A stretch of DNA of 64,000 nt from Ruminococcus_C callidus (lineage in GTDB: Bacteria > Bacillota > Clostridia > Oscillospirales > Ruminococcaceae). This document shows positions 7,041 through 15,634 of this stretch, piece after piece. A program made the position numbers and the translations under genes. Each line of letters starts with the position of its first letter. The stretch's first letter is position 1. Location of the stretch: contig NZ_CP186925.1 in NCBI RefSeq assembly GCF_049562855.1, positions 1,550,001 to 1,614,000 of the forward strand, given 5' to 3'. The notes beneath the pieces were generated by a model. The model was not told the origin of the DNA, did not search any database, and worked only from the letters and a program-made list of their open reading frames with translations.

Positions 7041-10000
7041 TCAGACAAGTGCTATTTTTCCATTTTCGATTTTTATTTTCCACTCACCATCTCCACAAGT
7101 AGATAGTGCAGAAATAAGCTGCCGAATCTGGTCTGTTAGCAAGTCTAGTGTTTTATCGCCAGCTAAGGCGTTCAAAAGTTGCATCCACGTTAGCTTACCA
7201 ACAGATTTACTTTGTATAGTTCCAGATGTACCATATAGTCCATAAGGGGAATTTTCATGATCTGAAAGTGATAATACCCTAGATTTTAAATTACCTGTCT
7301 GTATCATAGCACATTGCGGTGCATTTCCCACACTATCTTGATACATGCTTGGTACTGATAATAACATGGTTTTTTCCACGGTATCAGTAGATACTTTATT
7401 TTGCAACGTAAACAGCAAATCACCAGCACTTGTAAATGCACCTGATTCGTGTTTTCCATTTGTATAAAATGATACAGACTGTATCAGGTTTTCACGATGT
7501 GCGGATATGTTATTATTTAAGGTTTGACCTGTACCCATGTCTGTAGTGATTGCAGTTACTAAGAAGTCGTGCAAGGACATACTTTGAAATTTTGATAAAA
7601 TCCCTGCGTTTGTCATGGACTGTACCCCGAACGCATCGCTTGCTGTCATATTAGTGTGATACAGACTATACATCGGCAACAGAGTATCGCCTTCGTAGAT
7701 ACAGCTGTTTTGACCATTCAGAGGTGTCATTGCATCTTTTAATATGGTGTGCACTTGATCATCTGTGTGAATATATGCCCATCCGTGATTGTACGTTAGA
7801 CCATCAGAACTAGATCCATTATTCCACATGCTTCCAAGTAAACCACTTTGTGTTGCTGTTCCATCAGACAGCTGTACTGTATTTGACATGGACGGAATTT
7901 TGTATTCAGATGAAATTACACCAGAGTTTGTGGTTTTTGTAACAAATATGCGTATTCTATACTGTACTGTAACATCTACATAATTGTCTGATTTACGAAC
8001 TGGCCAAGCAAACGTATCCTGAGTTCTTGTAGTGTCTGAGCGTGTAGACGGTACAATATAGTAGTAATCAGTTCTTCTGGATTCTGGAATAGTCGATAAT
8101 ATGAGGACCGCATTATCCCAGTATCCTCCAGATTTTAGTTTCTTAGTATCTGGATCGTACTCATATCCACAGAGATTTTTGATTTTATCTGACAGATAGC
8201 CAACAATACGCTTTTTTACTATGACAACGGGTTCATTGTATTTTAGTTTTTCTTCTGGGTGCGATTGCAGATATGTACCAGACAATGTTTCTTCATTGTA
8301 AGTAATTGTATATGTATTCGGTTCATTATCCCAAACAGATTTACTTGCATCATATCCAGATAGCGCATTTACAGTAACGCCGTTTCTTGGAGAATTTCCA
8401 TCAACTACTAAGTATGGATTAATCATGTTTAGATTGTATACATATAAATCATTCAAAACTGAAGATGTTTCTACTTTAGATATAGGCACAACATCTTGAT
8501 ACTGATTCAGCTGATGTATTACATAATTAGAATCCCGAATAAGTGCTGTATTATTGGGATAGCTATCCTCTAATATCTTTGCAGTATCTTGATTTGTATA
8601 TAGCTTTACTGTACCCGGTGCTGTTGTATCGATCGGACACATTGCATTCGGCAACGCAATATCATCGGATGATACACCGAATGTCAACCAAAATACAGAA
8701 TCTGTGCCTGGGTGACAACCAATTGTAAAGTTATAGTACAATTTGTTTTTGATTGATACTGGATTATCAAACTGAACTTTATACGTTGCAAATGCTGAAT
8801 CTGGAGTTTTCAGTAGCTGTATATATTGTTCCAGCGTTTGAATTTCTGATGCAGGAAATAAACTAAATGCACAATCATCTTGCATGTTTATGTAAAACAG
8901 ATTTTTAGCGTATGAATACTTATAACTATCTTGACACAGTTTATTCCATATCGACTTCAATATGGTCTTAGATATTGTGTACCCAGCGTCTTTTTTATTT
9001 TTTGATACCAGTGATAATGTAGTCCAGTCGGAATCTGACATAGTGTAATCCAGTTTCGATGCGTCAGATTCATCTCCATGAAATAATCCATAAACCGGTG
9101 ATTCAACAGATGCGATATATGGATTATTTGAGTTAGATACTGCGGATTTTAGTCGCATGCCATATAGTGCAGGTGGGAGATCATCTGAAGCTGAATATGT
9201 TGCAAGTACAGAAGCACCGGTTTTTACGGTCTTTAGCTTTTGTACGTTTATATCAATCGTAGACACAGGGCTATTTTGTGCGTAAAAATCAATTGGATTC
9301 GTGGTTTCTGTGTCAATAACACTGTCAGTTGTCACATGGACTGCGTCATTTTGTTTTGGAAATGATCTGATATAATCCGTACTTGCATACAAAGATGCAT
9401 ATGCTGCTGGCGTTTGAAATACGATTTTAGAAGACCATGGGAATTCTGCTGGACCTAAAAAGTCACCATCTTCAGAATTACTCGATGTACTTTTCGATAA
9501 TGTGCTTATAATAGATCGATTTAAAAAACCTGTCAATATAATATAAAATGGGTGTGTGATTTGATCAGCAAATGCAATTCTCAAAGTTGGTACAACTGTC
9601 ATATTAGGAGCAAGCGCCTTTTCTGGTGGTTTTTTCATATTATCTGACCATGCTCCTGGCTGAATCACTATGCCATCTACGATTTTTGAATATTCTGATA
9701 CATATGTAGTATATTCTGATTCTGATACATTTGAAATTGTGCTTGGTGGTATAGCACTACTAGAATCTACAGCTCCAGTAGGGGAACTTGAATTGGTATT
9801 GTTGATTAGAATTCCGTAATCTGAAATAGACGTAGCCCATCCGGATTCTGCACTTTTAAAATCTGTATCACCATTTCTTCCAGCCCCTAAAAATACTGAG
9901 GCTATGATTGTAGATGCTGCACATAGTCTAGATGATTCTGGTAATGAGAAATCTCGATAGTGCATACCTTGAACTTCATCTGTCCCTATATGCAACACCA

Positions 10001-10148
10001 TAGAGTTTCCCATTCCAAGCATAGATGAAAGCCATGTTTTTTCGTCTACTGGTGGATGCTCCGGATCTGTCGTGATTGCATGTCTTACATATAGCTCATA
10101 TGCTGAATATCCAACAACTCGTCCTTCATTCCAAAGTGTCTTTGCCAT
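7041..10148 (-). CDS. Large phage virion protein (baseplate or tail-fibre associated), 1035 aa
   Basis: The opening KTLWNEGRVVGYSAYELYVRH and the following GMGNSMVLHIGTD, MHYRDFSLPESSRLCAASTI segments are, to my recollection, typical of a conserved large structural protein of Firmicute phages, found next to fibre genes. The body is beta-rich and Ser/Thr/Asn/Tyr-rich with no membrane segments or signal peptide, as expected for a virion protein. No enzymatic motif is visible. It starts after GGAGGTAATTAAAA and follows two short fibre-like genes that share an N-terminal module, so it belongs to the distal tail or host-contact apparatus. The exact location (baseplate, upper fibre) is not determinable by eye. 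Confidence 0.7.
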   Translation of the reverse strand: MAKTLWNEGRVVGYSAYELYVRHAITTDPEHPPVDEKTWLSSMLGMGNSMVLHIGTDEVQGMHYRDFSLPESSRLCAASTIIASVFLGAGRNGDTDFKSAESGWATSISDYGILINNTNSSSPTGAVDSSSAIPPSTISNVSESEYTTYVSEYSKIVDGIVIQPGAWSDNMKKPPEKALAPNMTVVPTLRIAFADQITHPFYIILTGFLNRSIISTLSKSTSSNSEDGDFLGPAEFPWSSKIVFQTPAAYASLYASTDYIRSFPKQNDAVHVTTDSVIDTETTNPIDFYAQNSPVSTIDINVQKLKTVKTGASVLATYSASDDLPPALYGMRLKSAVSNSNNPYIASVESPVYGLFHGDESDASKLDYTMSDSDWTTLSLVSKNKKDAGYTISKTILKSIWNKLCQDSYKYSYAKNLFYINMQDDCAFSLFPASEIQTLEQYIQLLKTPDSAFATYKVQFDNPVSIKNKLYYNFTIGCHPGTDSVFWLTFGVSSDDIALPNAMCPIDTTAPGTVKLYTNQDTAKILEDSYPNNTALIRDSNYVIHQLNQYQDVVPISKVETSSVLNDLYVYNLNMINPYLVVDGNSPRNGVTVNALSGYDASKSVWDNEPNTYTITYNEETLSGTYLQSHPEEKLKYNEPVVIVKKRIVGYLSDKIKNLCGYEYDPDTKKLKSGGYWDNAVLILSTIPESRRTDYYYIVPSTRSDTTRTQDTFAWPVRKSDNYVDVTVQYRIRIFVTKTTNSGVISSEYKIPSMSNTVQLSDGTATQSGLLGSMWNNGSSSDGLTYNHGWAYIHTDDQVHTILKDAMTPLNGQNSCIYEGDTLLPMYSLYHTNMTASDAFGVQSMTNAGILSKFQSMSLHDFLVTAITTDMGTGQTLNNNISAHRENLIQSVSFYTNGKHESGAFTSAGDLLFTLQNKVSTDTVEKTMLLSVPSMYQDSVGNAPQCAMIQTGNLKSRVLSLSDHENSPYGLYGTSGTIQSKSVGKLTWMQLLNALAGDKTLDLLTDQIRQLISALSTCGDGEWKIKIENGKIALV

Positions 10149-10162
10149 TTTTAATTACCTCC

Positions 10163-11794
10163 TTAGGTTACCGTATACGAAAACATCAGTCTGTAAATGG
10201 TAGACGGTTTAAAATTACCTCTTAAATATAATTTATGGTCCGGATTGTAAGATACGTTTGCTATAAAGTTTTCAGTTCCAGCATTGTTACTGCCCGTCCC
10301 GTATACAGAATTAGCCGGAGTCACAGCAACAAACGGATCAATATCTGTCACGTCACAAATCGTAATGCTGGTCATGGCAACGTTCGGTGTAAAACTGCAT
10401 TTAACCCATGCAATCTGACCGATTCTTCGGAATTCTGTACTTATATTATTAAACTTGCTTTTATCAACAATATAAGTAGTAACGTTTGACCACCCAGAAT
10501 CAGTTAGAGTTGTGGCTTCGGTAGCTTTAGCTACGGTGCTGGTCAGAAACGCCTGATCGTAATAGGCTGTGTCGGCTGCAGTGCCTTCCGGTTCATCAGA
10601 CTGTATCAGCTGCTGAGATGTCCAAGACTTATACTTACCGTATACGGCGTAATTTCCGTTCCAGTACCCCCAAGGCATATACGCCCAAACGGTATATGTG
10701 TCATGTGCTGTAGTTATCACTTTGACTTTGACACTACTACAGCCGACGCGATAGACCGTAACGCCACACGCTTTTGTCGCCGATTCTGTGGATTGCCATC
10801 CGTCCTTGATCTGAACTTCAAAAGATGAGTTCTGGTTCGCACGACCATTTGCTCCGTCACCGCTCCATACACGTATCATGGCATTGCTAAAATTACCGGA
10901 GGATACCAGCGTGCCTAGCTTAACCCATTTTGCAGTGTTGTTGGCACCGCTTACCCAAAGAGCGCTGTTTGTTATCATCGCATGTGTATGACCAGATGCT
11001 GACTTGCTGTCCAGTGCGGCTTTTACAGCTTTGTTCTGCACCGGATTTGTGGAGGTAGCAGACAAGGCACTGTCTACCGCGACCTTAGTTGCACCAGCAG
11101 CGATACCGTCCAACTTTTTCTTATCCGCCGCAGTCATCAGACCATGTGCAGACTGTGTGGCATCGTTGTAGGTGGTATCAGTGAACTTCGCATTCTCAGG
11201 GACATCGGAATTGATAGAATGGGTTATAGCTGTAGCAGCACCGTTCGCAGCAATATAAACAGGTTTTGTAGCAGAACCAACCGCCGTGTTTGCACTATGT
11301 GTTACTGCCGTGGACTTGTCTTGCTTGCCGCTAATATCTTGATGTGCTGTGATAACCGTACCCAGATCAACTACGCCGCTAGTACCCTTGCTTGCACCAT
11401 TCATTTTGATGCCTGTGATAGTACCAGTATTTTTAGTATAGCCTAGTGATTCAACTTTTGACTTTATATAGCTCCATAAAGTAGAAAATTTAACTCGACC
11501 AAATTCATTTTTACTTGACGTATCTTGTCTAATAAAATATGTATTATCTGTAGGAGTTGCAGTCCAATTATTTGTTATTTTTGATAGCAGTGAATCTGCC
11601 CCTGCCGCAGTATTATCAACCTTTCCGGAAATATCTTGATGCTTTTGCAGTGCTGTATCTGCTTTTCCCAGACTTGTCTGTACAGATGAAGCTAAGTCAG
11701 ATTTCGGAATGCCTGTAGAGGGCTTGATATAAAACTTATTCTTGATTTTAGACCATAGATATGAGATTCCGTCTTTGCTTAAATATATACCCAA
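10163..11794 (-). CDS. Phage tail fibre protein, 543 aa
   Basis: It begins with the short module YLSKDGISYLWSKIKNKF, which the next upstream gene also carries (FLDDNGVLYLWNKIKSLF); this D-G-x-x-YLWxKIK motif is common at the start of Firmicute phage fibres. Then come repeats typical of fibres: DISGK and GKADTAL segments, YNDATQSAHGLMTAADKKKLDGIAAGAT (here written in parts), and VDSALSATSTNPVQNKAV, present also in the neighbour. The C-terminal ~250 residues (from about SASGHTHAMITNSALW) form a beta-rich tip. The start is TTG, 6 bases after AGGTG. It probably mediates receptor binding. Confidence 0.8.
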   Translation of the reverse strand: MGIYLSKDGISYLWSKIKNKFYIKPSTGIPKSDLASSVQTSLGKADTALQKHQDISGKVDNTAAGADSLLSKITNNWTATPTDNTYFIRQDTSSKNEFGRVKFSTLWSYIKSKVESLGYTKNTGTITGIKMNGASKGTSGVVDLGTVITAHQDISGKQDKSTAVTHSANTAVGSATKPVYIAANGAATAITHSINSDVPENAKFTDTTYNDATQSAHGLMTAADKKKLDGIAAGATKVAVDSALSATSTNPVQNKAVKAALDSKSASGHTHAMITNSALWVSGANNTAKWVKLGTLVSSGNFSNAMIRVWSGDGANGRANQNSSFEVQIKDGWQSTESATKACGVTVYRVGCSSVKVKVITTAHDTYTVWAYMPWGYWNGNYAVYGKYKSWTSQQLIQSDEPEGTAADTAYYDQAFLTSTVAKATEATTLTDSGWSNVTTYIVDKSKFNNISTEFRRIGQIAWVKCSFTPNVAMTSITICDVTDIDPFVAVTPANSVYGTGSNNAGTENFIANVSYNPDHKLYLRGNFKPSTIYRLMFSYTVT

Positions 11795-11808
11795 CTATAG
11801 CACCTGCC

Positions 11809-12456
11809 TTACACGCAAATCGTATCCAATTCCGCATTTGTAATAGCAACCATATCAGATGATGTGATTTTTACATATTCTGTGCCGCCATATCGATAAG
11901 ACATATTTGTTGTTAAATCTACATAAATCTTACCAGTTTCACCAGTAATCACAGTTTTATGCGTTGCTTCTTTATAAAATGCTCCATTAGAATAATAGCC
12001 TTCAATAACATCATCTACATAGGACGGCAACTGAGAACTGGGGACAAGTCCATTTGCATCGAGGGAAGCAACACCATTCTTCGCACCTCTGGCAGACGTG
12101 CCTATCTTATTACCTAGTGCAGTATTAACAACCTTATTTTGAACTGGATTTGTTGATGTACTAGAAAGTGCATCATCTACAGCAATCACTTCTGGGTTCG
12201 CCCATGCAGCTGTACCGGATGAACCACCATATTTTAGTACTTGTCCATCGGAACCACCTGTAGGAATATGCTTGTTTCCGTCGGTTGTAGGATGCACATA
12301 TTTATTTGCACCAGCTTCAATGCCAGATAGTTTTGTTTTCTCTGCATCTGTAAAATCATTTGAAGATAGTCCCTTTCCATCTTCTTTTTGCACAAACAGC
12401 GATTTGATCTTGTTCCATAAGTACAGGACACCGTTATCATCTAAAAATTTACCCAC
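11809..12456 (-). CDS. Short phage tail fibre protein, 215 aa
   Basis: The N-terminal FLDDNGVLYLWNKIKSLFV, the FTDAEKTKLSGIEAGANKYVHPT segment and the DDALSSTSTNPVQNKVV repeat are shared in type with the adjacent 543-aa fibre and with many tail-fibre proteins. The C-terminus has YYSNGAFYKEATHKTVITGE and IYVDLTTNMSYRYGG, a small beta module often seen in phage fibre tips. A GTG start at 12456 is chosen because AGGTG lies 6 bases upstream; the upstream in-frame GTG at 12465 overlaps the ribosome binding site. Probably trimeric. It may be a fibre stem, or a shorter paralogue arising from duplication. Confidence 0.78.
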   Translation of the reverse strand: MGKFLDDNGVLYLWNKIKSLFVQKEDGKGLSSNDFTDAEKTKLSGIEAGANKYVHPTTDGNKHIPTGGSDGQVLKYGGSSGTAAWANPEVIAVDDALSSTSTNPVQNKVVNTALGNKIGTSARGAKNGVASLDANGLVPSSQLPSYVDDVIEGYYSNGAFYKEATHKTVITGETGKIYVDLTTNMSYRYGGTEYVKITSSDMVAITNAELDTICV

Positions 12457-12466
12457 TAAAATCACC

Positions 12467-13246
12467 TCATGTTAGCATTTGTTCTAACTCGATATTAGAT
12501 ATAGGTTGAATATCGACTATCCTATTTTCAATATCAGAAATAGTTTCCCGTATGCTATCATCGATTTGAACAAATATAAGTTCATCTCCAGATTTACAAT
12601 ACATAAATGATATTGTAAACGTAGCAGACACTGGATTTATATTCACAAGCGTAATACCAGGTGCAGGAGGTATCGGCGGATTTAGTTTTGATAAAAATAC
12701 ATCTGCTTGTGCTTTTGTCGGTTCAGAAGTTTGAAATTCTTGTTCAAAATCAAGTGCATACGCTAATCCAACTGAACTAGATACTTTTTCGGAAATTGGA
12801 ACAAGATAACTAGATTCAACGTCAGCACTAAAATTTGCTTCTACTGTAGATTCTGATTTTGACGAAACAAAATCGCATGCCGCTTGATATATTTCTCCAT
12901 GATTTAACCATATAAGTTGTCCAGTATGATATGCAATATTCTCCACATATTCTTCTACACAGTTATATGCTCTATGTGGCGGCGGTGGATTCGGATGCGG
13001 TTCACATGGGCATGAACACCCACCTGTCCCATCGGATATTACAATAAGTTTTGATAGATCTACAGTATCTATTGGTACAGTTATACGATCTGGAATAGAC
13101 GAGAAAAATAGACCTGTAGCCTGTGTACCGTCATATATGTATATCCCATTTAGCAGGACATATTTTGTATCTGAATCCTCAGATATTTGTACAACTGCCC
13201 CTACTGTGATTTTTTCACCACTTTCAGGGATTACAATATATTCCAA
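12467..13246 (-). CDS. Hypothetical phage structural protein, 259 aa
   Basis: Not recognised. The start is a TTG nine bases after AGGTG; an in-frame stop lies just upstream, so no longer start exists. The product has a Cys/Pro-rich hinge (CSCPCEPHPNPPPPH) near residue 95 between two beta-rich halves, and its last ~40 residues are acidic. The stop codon is close to the next fibre gene (10 bp), so it is part of the tail operon. A linker or adaptor role is plausible from position only. Confidence 0.65.
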   Translation of the reverse strand: MEYIVIPESGEKITVGAVVQISEDSDTKYVLLNGIYIYDGTQATGLFFSSIPDRITVPIDTVDLSKLIVISDGTGGCSCPCEPHPNPPPPHRAYNCVEEYVENIAYHTGQLIWLNHGEIYQAACDFVSSKSESTVEANFSADVESSYLVPISEKVSSSVGLAYALDFEQEFQTSEPTKAQADVFLSKLNPPIPPAPGITLVNINPVSATFTISFMYCKSGDELIFVQIDDSIRETISDIENRIVDIQPISNIELEQMLT

Positions 13247-13258
13247 TCACAATCACAC

Positions 13259-13558
13259 CTATCTTTCGATAATGTAGATATCATCTATATCCGTTTTTTG
13301 AAGAGGTTTCAATCTGGATGTATCATCAAATCCGGTAAGATACCACCCAATAACTGGTCTGTTTCCTCCCCAGGTATACCATCCATACTTAACAATCCAC
13401 TTTTCATGAGAAAATCTACCAAGCTTTACAATATCTTCTGAATGAATGCAAGTATCTGCATTTGGGATTTCCACACACATACACTTCTCAGAACAATTGC
13501 AAGTATCACATGAGCACACTTCAAACCACCACCAAACAAATACATCAATTGTATACAA
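13259..13558 (-). CDS. Cys- and Trp-rich small phage protein, up to 99 aa
   Basis: The frame contains a Cys cluster (CSCDTCNCSEKCMC) and a Trp/Gly-rich C-terminal half (WIVKYGWYTWGGNRPVIGWYLTGF). It ends in TAG, with a TGA two codons later. There is no good ribosome binding site for the TTG at 13558, so the true start may be an internal GTG. It is the first gene after the ThyX terminator and carries the repeated 16-mer at its start. The C-terminal half resembles short beta modules in phage tail proteins, but no function is claimed. Cys clustering may indicate metal binding. Confidence 0.5.
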   Translation of the reverse strand: MYTIDVFVWWWFEVCSCDTCNCSEKCMCVEIPNADTCIHSEDIVKLGRFSHEKWIVKYGWYTWGGNRPVIGWYLTGFDDTSRLKPLQKTDIDDIYIIER

Positions 13559-13563
13559 GGTTA
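13548..13563. repeat. 16-mer ATTGTATACAAGGTTA, copy 2
   Basis: Exact copy of 6069-6084. It lies between the ThyX terminator and the tail block, where a promoter for the leftward structural genes is expected. On the minus strand the core reads TTGTATACAAT, which could be an extended -10. Confidence 0.6.
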
Positions 13564-13567
13564 CAAA

Positions 13568-13606
13568 AAAGAATAACCTACTAGATTTTCCGTCTAGTAG
13601 GTTATT
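13568..13606 (-). terminator. Terminator downstream of thyX
   Basis: AATAACCTACTAGA (13572-13585) pairs with TCTAGTAGGTTATT (13593-13606). Read leftward the 14-bp stem is followed by CTTTTTT. It separates the ThyX/small-gene transcript from the tail block. Confidence 0.8.
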
Positions 13607-13627
13607 TACTCTTAGTATTGAATTTTC

Positions 13628-14398
13628 TTATTTGACATTGTGTATAGTTTCAAACTTTTTCCGCACTTCCTTCGCCTTGCCGCAGCTTATCTTGCCCTCG
13701 GTACAGCCGCCGCAGTAGCAGGACGGACCGGCGGTGCGGAACAGGGCAGGAGAAACCTCGCAGCAGAGCCGGAGCATTTCCGTTGCCACTTCCCGAATCT
13801 CCCACTGTGCCCGATTGCAGCACCGCAGCCGGAAAAAGTTCCGCAGACTACGGACATTCATGGTCAGGATCATTTTGGTTTCACAGGCGTTGGGCAACAC
13901 ATACCGTGCGTCCTCGATCGCCTTTTTCTCCGCCTTGGTGCGGGCTGCCTTTTCGGTGCAGCCCTGTGCCAGAAATTCCGGCACATATTTCGCCGCCAAC
14001 GCGTCCGCCAGCCGGTTGTAGCTGTCAATGGACTGCTGCATGGCGTTTTCGTATTCCCGCAGCAGTTCCGGCTCGGCAGCAATTGCAGGCGGTGTTACAA
14101 AGACAAAGTGATCCTGCCGCACATACCGCTGGCTCTGTACAGAGAACGAAGCAATGCGGTGACGGGTCACCTGTGCCAGAAACGAACGGGAAACGCCCTC
14201 GATCCCAAATGTAAATGTCACATGTTCCACGGGGCTTTCGTGACCGAATCCCGCCAGCATTTCCACAAACTGTTCTGCACGCTCCTGCGAAATGGACTCC
14301 CGCAGAGCCTCTACATCGGTGTCAGAATAACATAGCCGGGCAGCCGCTGCGACAGTCTGCTCCGGTGTAGGTGTATGTGCTATTAACACTACTTTCAT
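13628..14398 (-). CDS. thyX: Flavin-dependent thymidylate synthase ThyX, 256 aa
   Basis: The ThyX signature RHRxxSxxxxSxRY is complete at residues 79-92 (RHRIASFSVQSQRY), preceded by ESPVEHVTFTF, the substrate-loop region. ThyX methylates dUMP to dTMP using methylenetetrahydrofolate and FAD/NADPH, as a homotetramer. Length is normal. The start follows AGAGGAGAACCTAA. The gene is visibly GC-richer than all its prophage neighbours and looks like host sequence in codon use (CGC, GCC, CTG preferred), suggesting recent capture. Phages carry thyX to sustain dTTP supply during replication. A Cys-containing C-terminus (CCEVSPALFRTAGPSCYCGGC) extends past the usual fold end and may bind metal. Confidence 0.95.
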   Translation of the reverse strand: MKVVLIAHTPTPEQTVAAAARLCYSDTDVEALRESISQERAEQFVEMLAGFGHESPVEHVTFTFGIEGVSRSFLAQVTRHRIASFSVQSQRYVRQDHFVFVTPPAIAAEPELLREYENAMQQSIDSYNRLADALAAKYVPEFLAQGCTEKAARTKAEKKAIEDARYVLPNACETKMILTMNVRSLRNFFRLRCCNRAQWEIREVATEMLRLCCEVSPALFRTAGPSCYCGGCTEGKISCGKAKEVRKKFETIHNVK

Positions 14399-14414
14399 TT
14401 AGGTTCTCCTCTTG

Positions 14415-14711
14415 TTAGTCAATGTCTGCGATAGATTCTACAAAACAGTTGTAGTAGATGTATCGCTTTCCGTCTAAATCAAATTTTACATAACCACCAC
14501 TATTTATATCAATATCGATTTTACCGCTGTATGAAGCAATCACTTTCCCATCAGCAGTGTATACTATGATAGTACGATTAAGACCACCACAAAAATCAGA
14601 TTTCATATCTGTCAATTCTCGACTACATGATGCTGTACAGCCTGTAAATAACATAGGGATTGCTAACAATGTAGCAGCAAGTTTTACATATGTGGATTTG
14701 ATTTTTCTCAT
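14415..14711 (-). CDS. Small lipoprotein, 98 aa
   Basis: The N-terminus is a lipoprotein signal: basic MRKIKS, a hydrophobic stretch, and lipobox LFTGC. The mature part has TxSCSRELTDMKSDFCGGLNRTI followed by beta strands IIVYTADGKVIASYSGKIDI and YVKFDLDGKRYIYYN. Short lipoproteins of this layout are, in my recollection, common in mobile elements and phages of gut Clostridia. The chosen ATG is the one that opens the signal peptide, after AAAGGAGATAAAACT; an upstream in-frame start would hide the signal. A role at the cell surface, such as superinfection exclusion, is inference. Confidence 0.75.
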   Translation of the reverse strand: MRKIKSTYVKLAATLLAIPMLFTGCTASCSRELTDMKSDFCGGLNRTIIVYTADGKVIASYSGKIDIDINSGGYVKFDLDGKRYIYYNCFVESIADID

Positions 14712-14730
14712 AGTTTTATCTCCTTTTTCA

Positions 14731-14931
14731 TTATAGCGGTTTACGAATTGTAACATCTGGATACTGTTTCATCGCAAGTTCGTACAGTTCAAATGGTTTC
14801 TCTGCACAAAGATAATAATCATATTTTTCACAAGTTTCTCCAATTTCAATTGGCTTTGTACACAAATCCGTATATGTAAAAACCGGAAAGACTCGACTTC
14901 CACAAAATGAACATACTTTTGTATTAGTCAT
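14731..14931 (-). CDS. Small zinc-ribbon-like protein, 66 aa
   Basis: The start follows GAGGTGTAATAG. The N-terminus has CSFCGS, and further Cys residues occur at about 29, 39 and 47 (DLC, GETCEKYDYYLC), so a structural zinc site is likely. No other homology is visible. It belongs to the leftward run of small Cys-rich genes (14,731-17,000) and overlaps the upstream part of the lipoprotein reading frame. Function unknown. Confidence 0.6.
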   Translation of the reverse strand: MTNTKVCSFCGSRVFPVFTYTDLCTKPIEIGETCEKYDYYLCAEKPFELYELAMKQYPDVTIRKPL

Positions 14932-14941
14932 CTATTACACC

Positions 14942-15268
14942 TCATTTTCCTTTAATAGTTAATGCGCTTTTAGTACTGCTCTCATATCCAGCTAGATATG
15001 ATTTGAGTTCTGGACTTGATTGCGAAAACTGGACCAGTTTTGTCATTATACACTTATAAAACTTATTGGCTGTGTCAGCGGTTGAATGTATATCTACTAG
15101 ACATTTACAGCAAACAGATCCTATCTCATATGTATATGGTTCTAAAACAGCATATATAGTCTGAGCCACTTGACACTTTAACTCTTCATTACACATGATG
15201 CAATGACCACTGTTGTAAATGCTTGCCGATTCAGCTTGTAAGTATAGTATACTATTATGTAAACTCAT
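14942..15268 (-). CDS. Cys-rich hypothetical protein, 108 aa
   Basis: Contains CIMCNEELKC and later VCCKCLVD, two Cys pairs that could hold one zinc ion, in an otherwise helical protein. AGGT lies nine bases before the ATG at 15268; an ATG three codons upstream is possible but abuts the ribosome binding site. It is next to other Cys-pair genes in the same operon. No family recognised. Confidence 0.55.
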   Translation of the reverse strand: MSLHNSILYLQAESASIYNSGHCIMCNEELKCQVAQTIYAVLEPYTYEIGSVCCKCLVDIHSTADTANKFYKCIMTKLVQFSQSSPELKSYLAGYESSTKSALTIKGK

Positions 15269-15286
15269 TGTAGACATACCTAAGAC

Positions 15287-15445
15287 TCACCAGAACTTGT
15301 GCATTGAAAATACAATCACAGAAATAACTAGCAGTAATGCTCCGAAAAAGAATCCTATCATAGATTTCTTTTCTGATTTTGCAAGCATTCCACCATAGAA
15401 AATCATAACGCCTAAAATTGCAAGTGCTTGTACGATTGAAATCAT
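15287..15445 (-). CDS. Two-helix membrane protein, 52 aa
   Basis: A short frame with AGAGGGTGATTTTCG before its ATG and TGA at 15287. The product has two hydrophobic helices (ISIVQALAILGVMIFYGG and IGFFFGALLLVISVIVF) separated by a basic turn (AKSEKKS), with the C-terminus HKFW. It directly follows another 52-residue two-helix gene. The small size and hairpin topology are those of phage holin-like or superinfection-exclusion proteins; no lysin is adjacent, so this is only suggestive. Confidence 0.65.
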   Translation of the reverse strand: MISIVQALAILGVMIFYGGMLAKSEKKSMIGFFFGALLLVISVIVFSMHKFW

Positions 15446-15461
15446 CGAAAATCACCCTCTA

Positions 15462-15620
15462 TTAAATATAATTTCGTATAATAAACATTGCTACACTCAG
15501 TAACATGTAGAGTATGCCAGCCACAGTATATACTATACATTTTGTTGAGCTTCTTTCATCAAGTGATTGTGCATTAAATAGTATACCAGTTATTAAAAAT
15601 CCTATTGAAAAACCAAGCAT
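15462..15620 (-). CDS. Two-helix membrane protein, 52 aa
   Basis: The frame opens with an ATG at 15620 shortly after AGGATGTGATGATCGG and ends with TAA at 15462. Two hydrophobic segments (FSIGFLITGILF and YTVAGILYMLLSVAMFII) flank a polar loop (NAQSLDERSSTKC). Its ribosome binding site overlaps the TAG stop of the preceding gene, so the two are translationally coupled. It pairs with the following gene of the same length. Function unknown. Confidence 0.6.
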   Translation of the reverse strand: MLGFSIGFLITGILFNAQSLDERSSTKCIVYTVAGILYMLLSVAMFIIRNYI

Positions 15621-15634
15621 CCGATCATCACATC

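Noticed and set aside
7041..13246. Diversity-generating retroelement acting on the tail fibres
   Set aside because: No reverse transcriptase, template repeat or accessory gene is visible, and the fibre ends show no variable-repeat pattern.
13640..14335. Frame of 231 codons on the plus strand across thyX
   Set aside because: High GC makes long antisense frames common; the ThyX motifs on the minus strand are decisive.
15255..15455. 66-codon frame on the minus strand
   Set aside because: An overlapping 52-codon frame with a better ribosome binding site and clear membrane helices explains this stretch (15287-15445).
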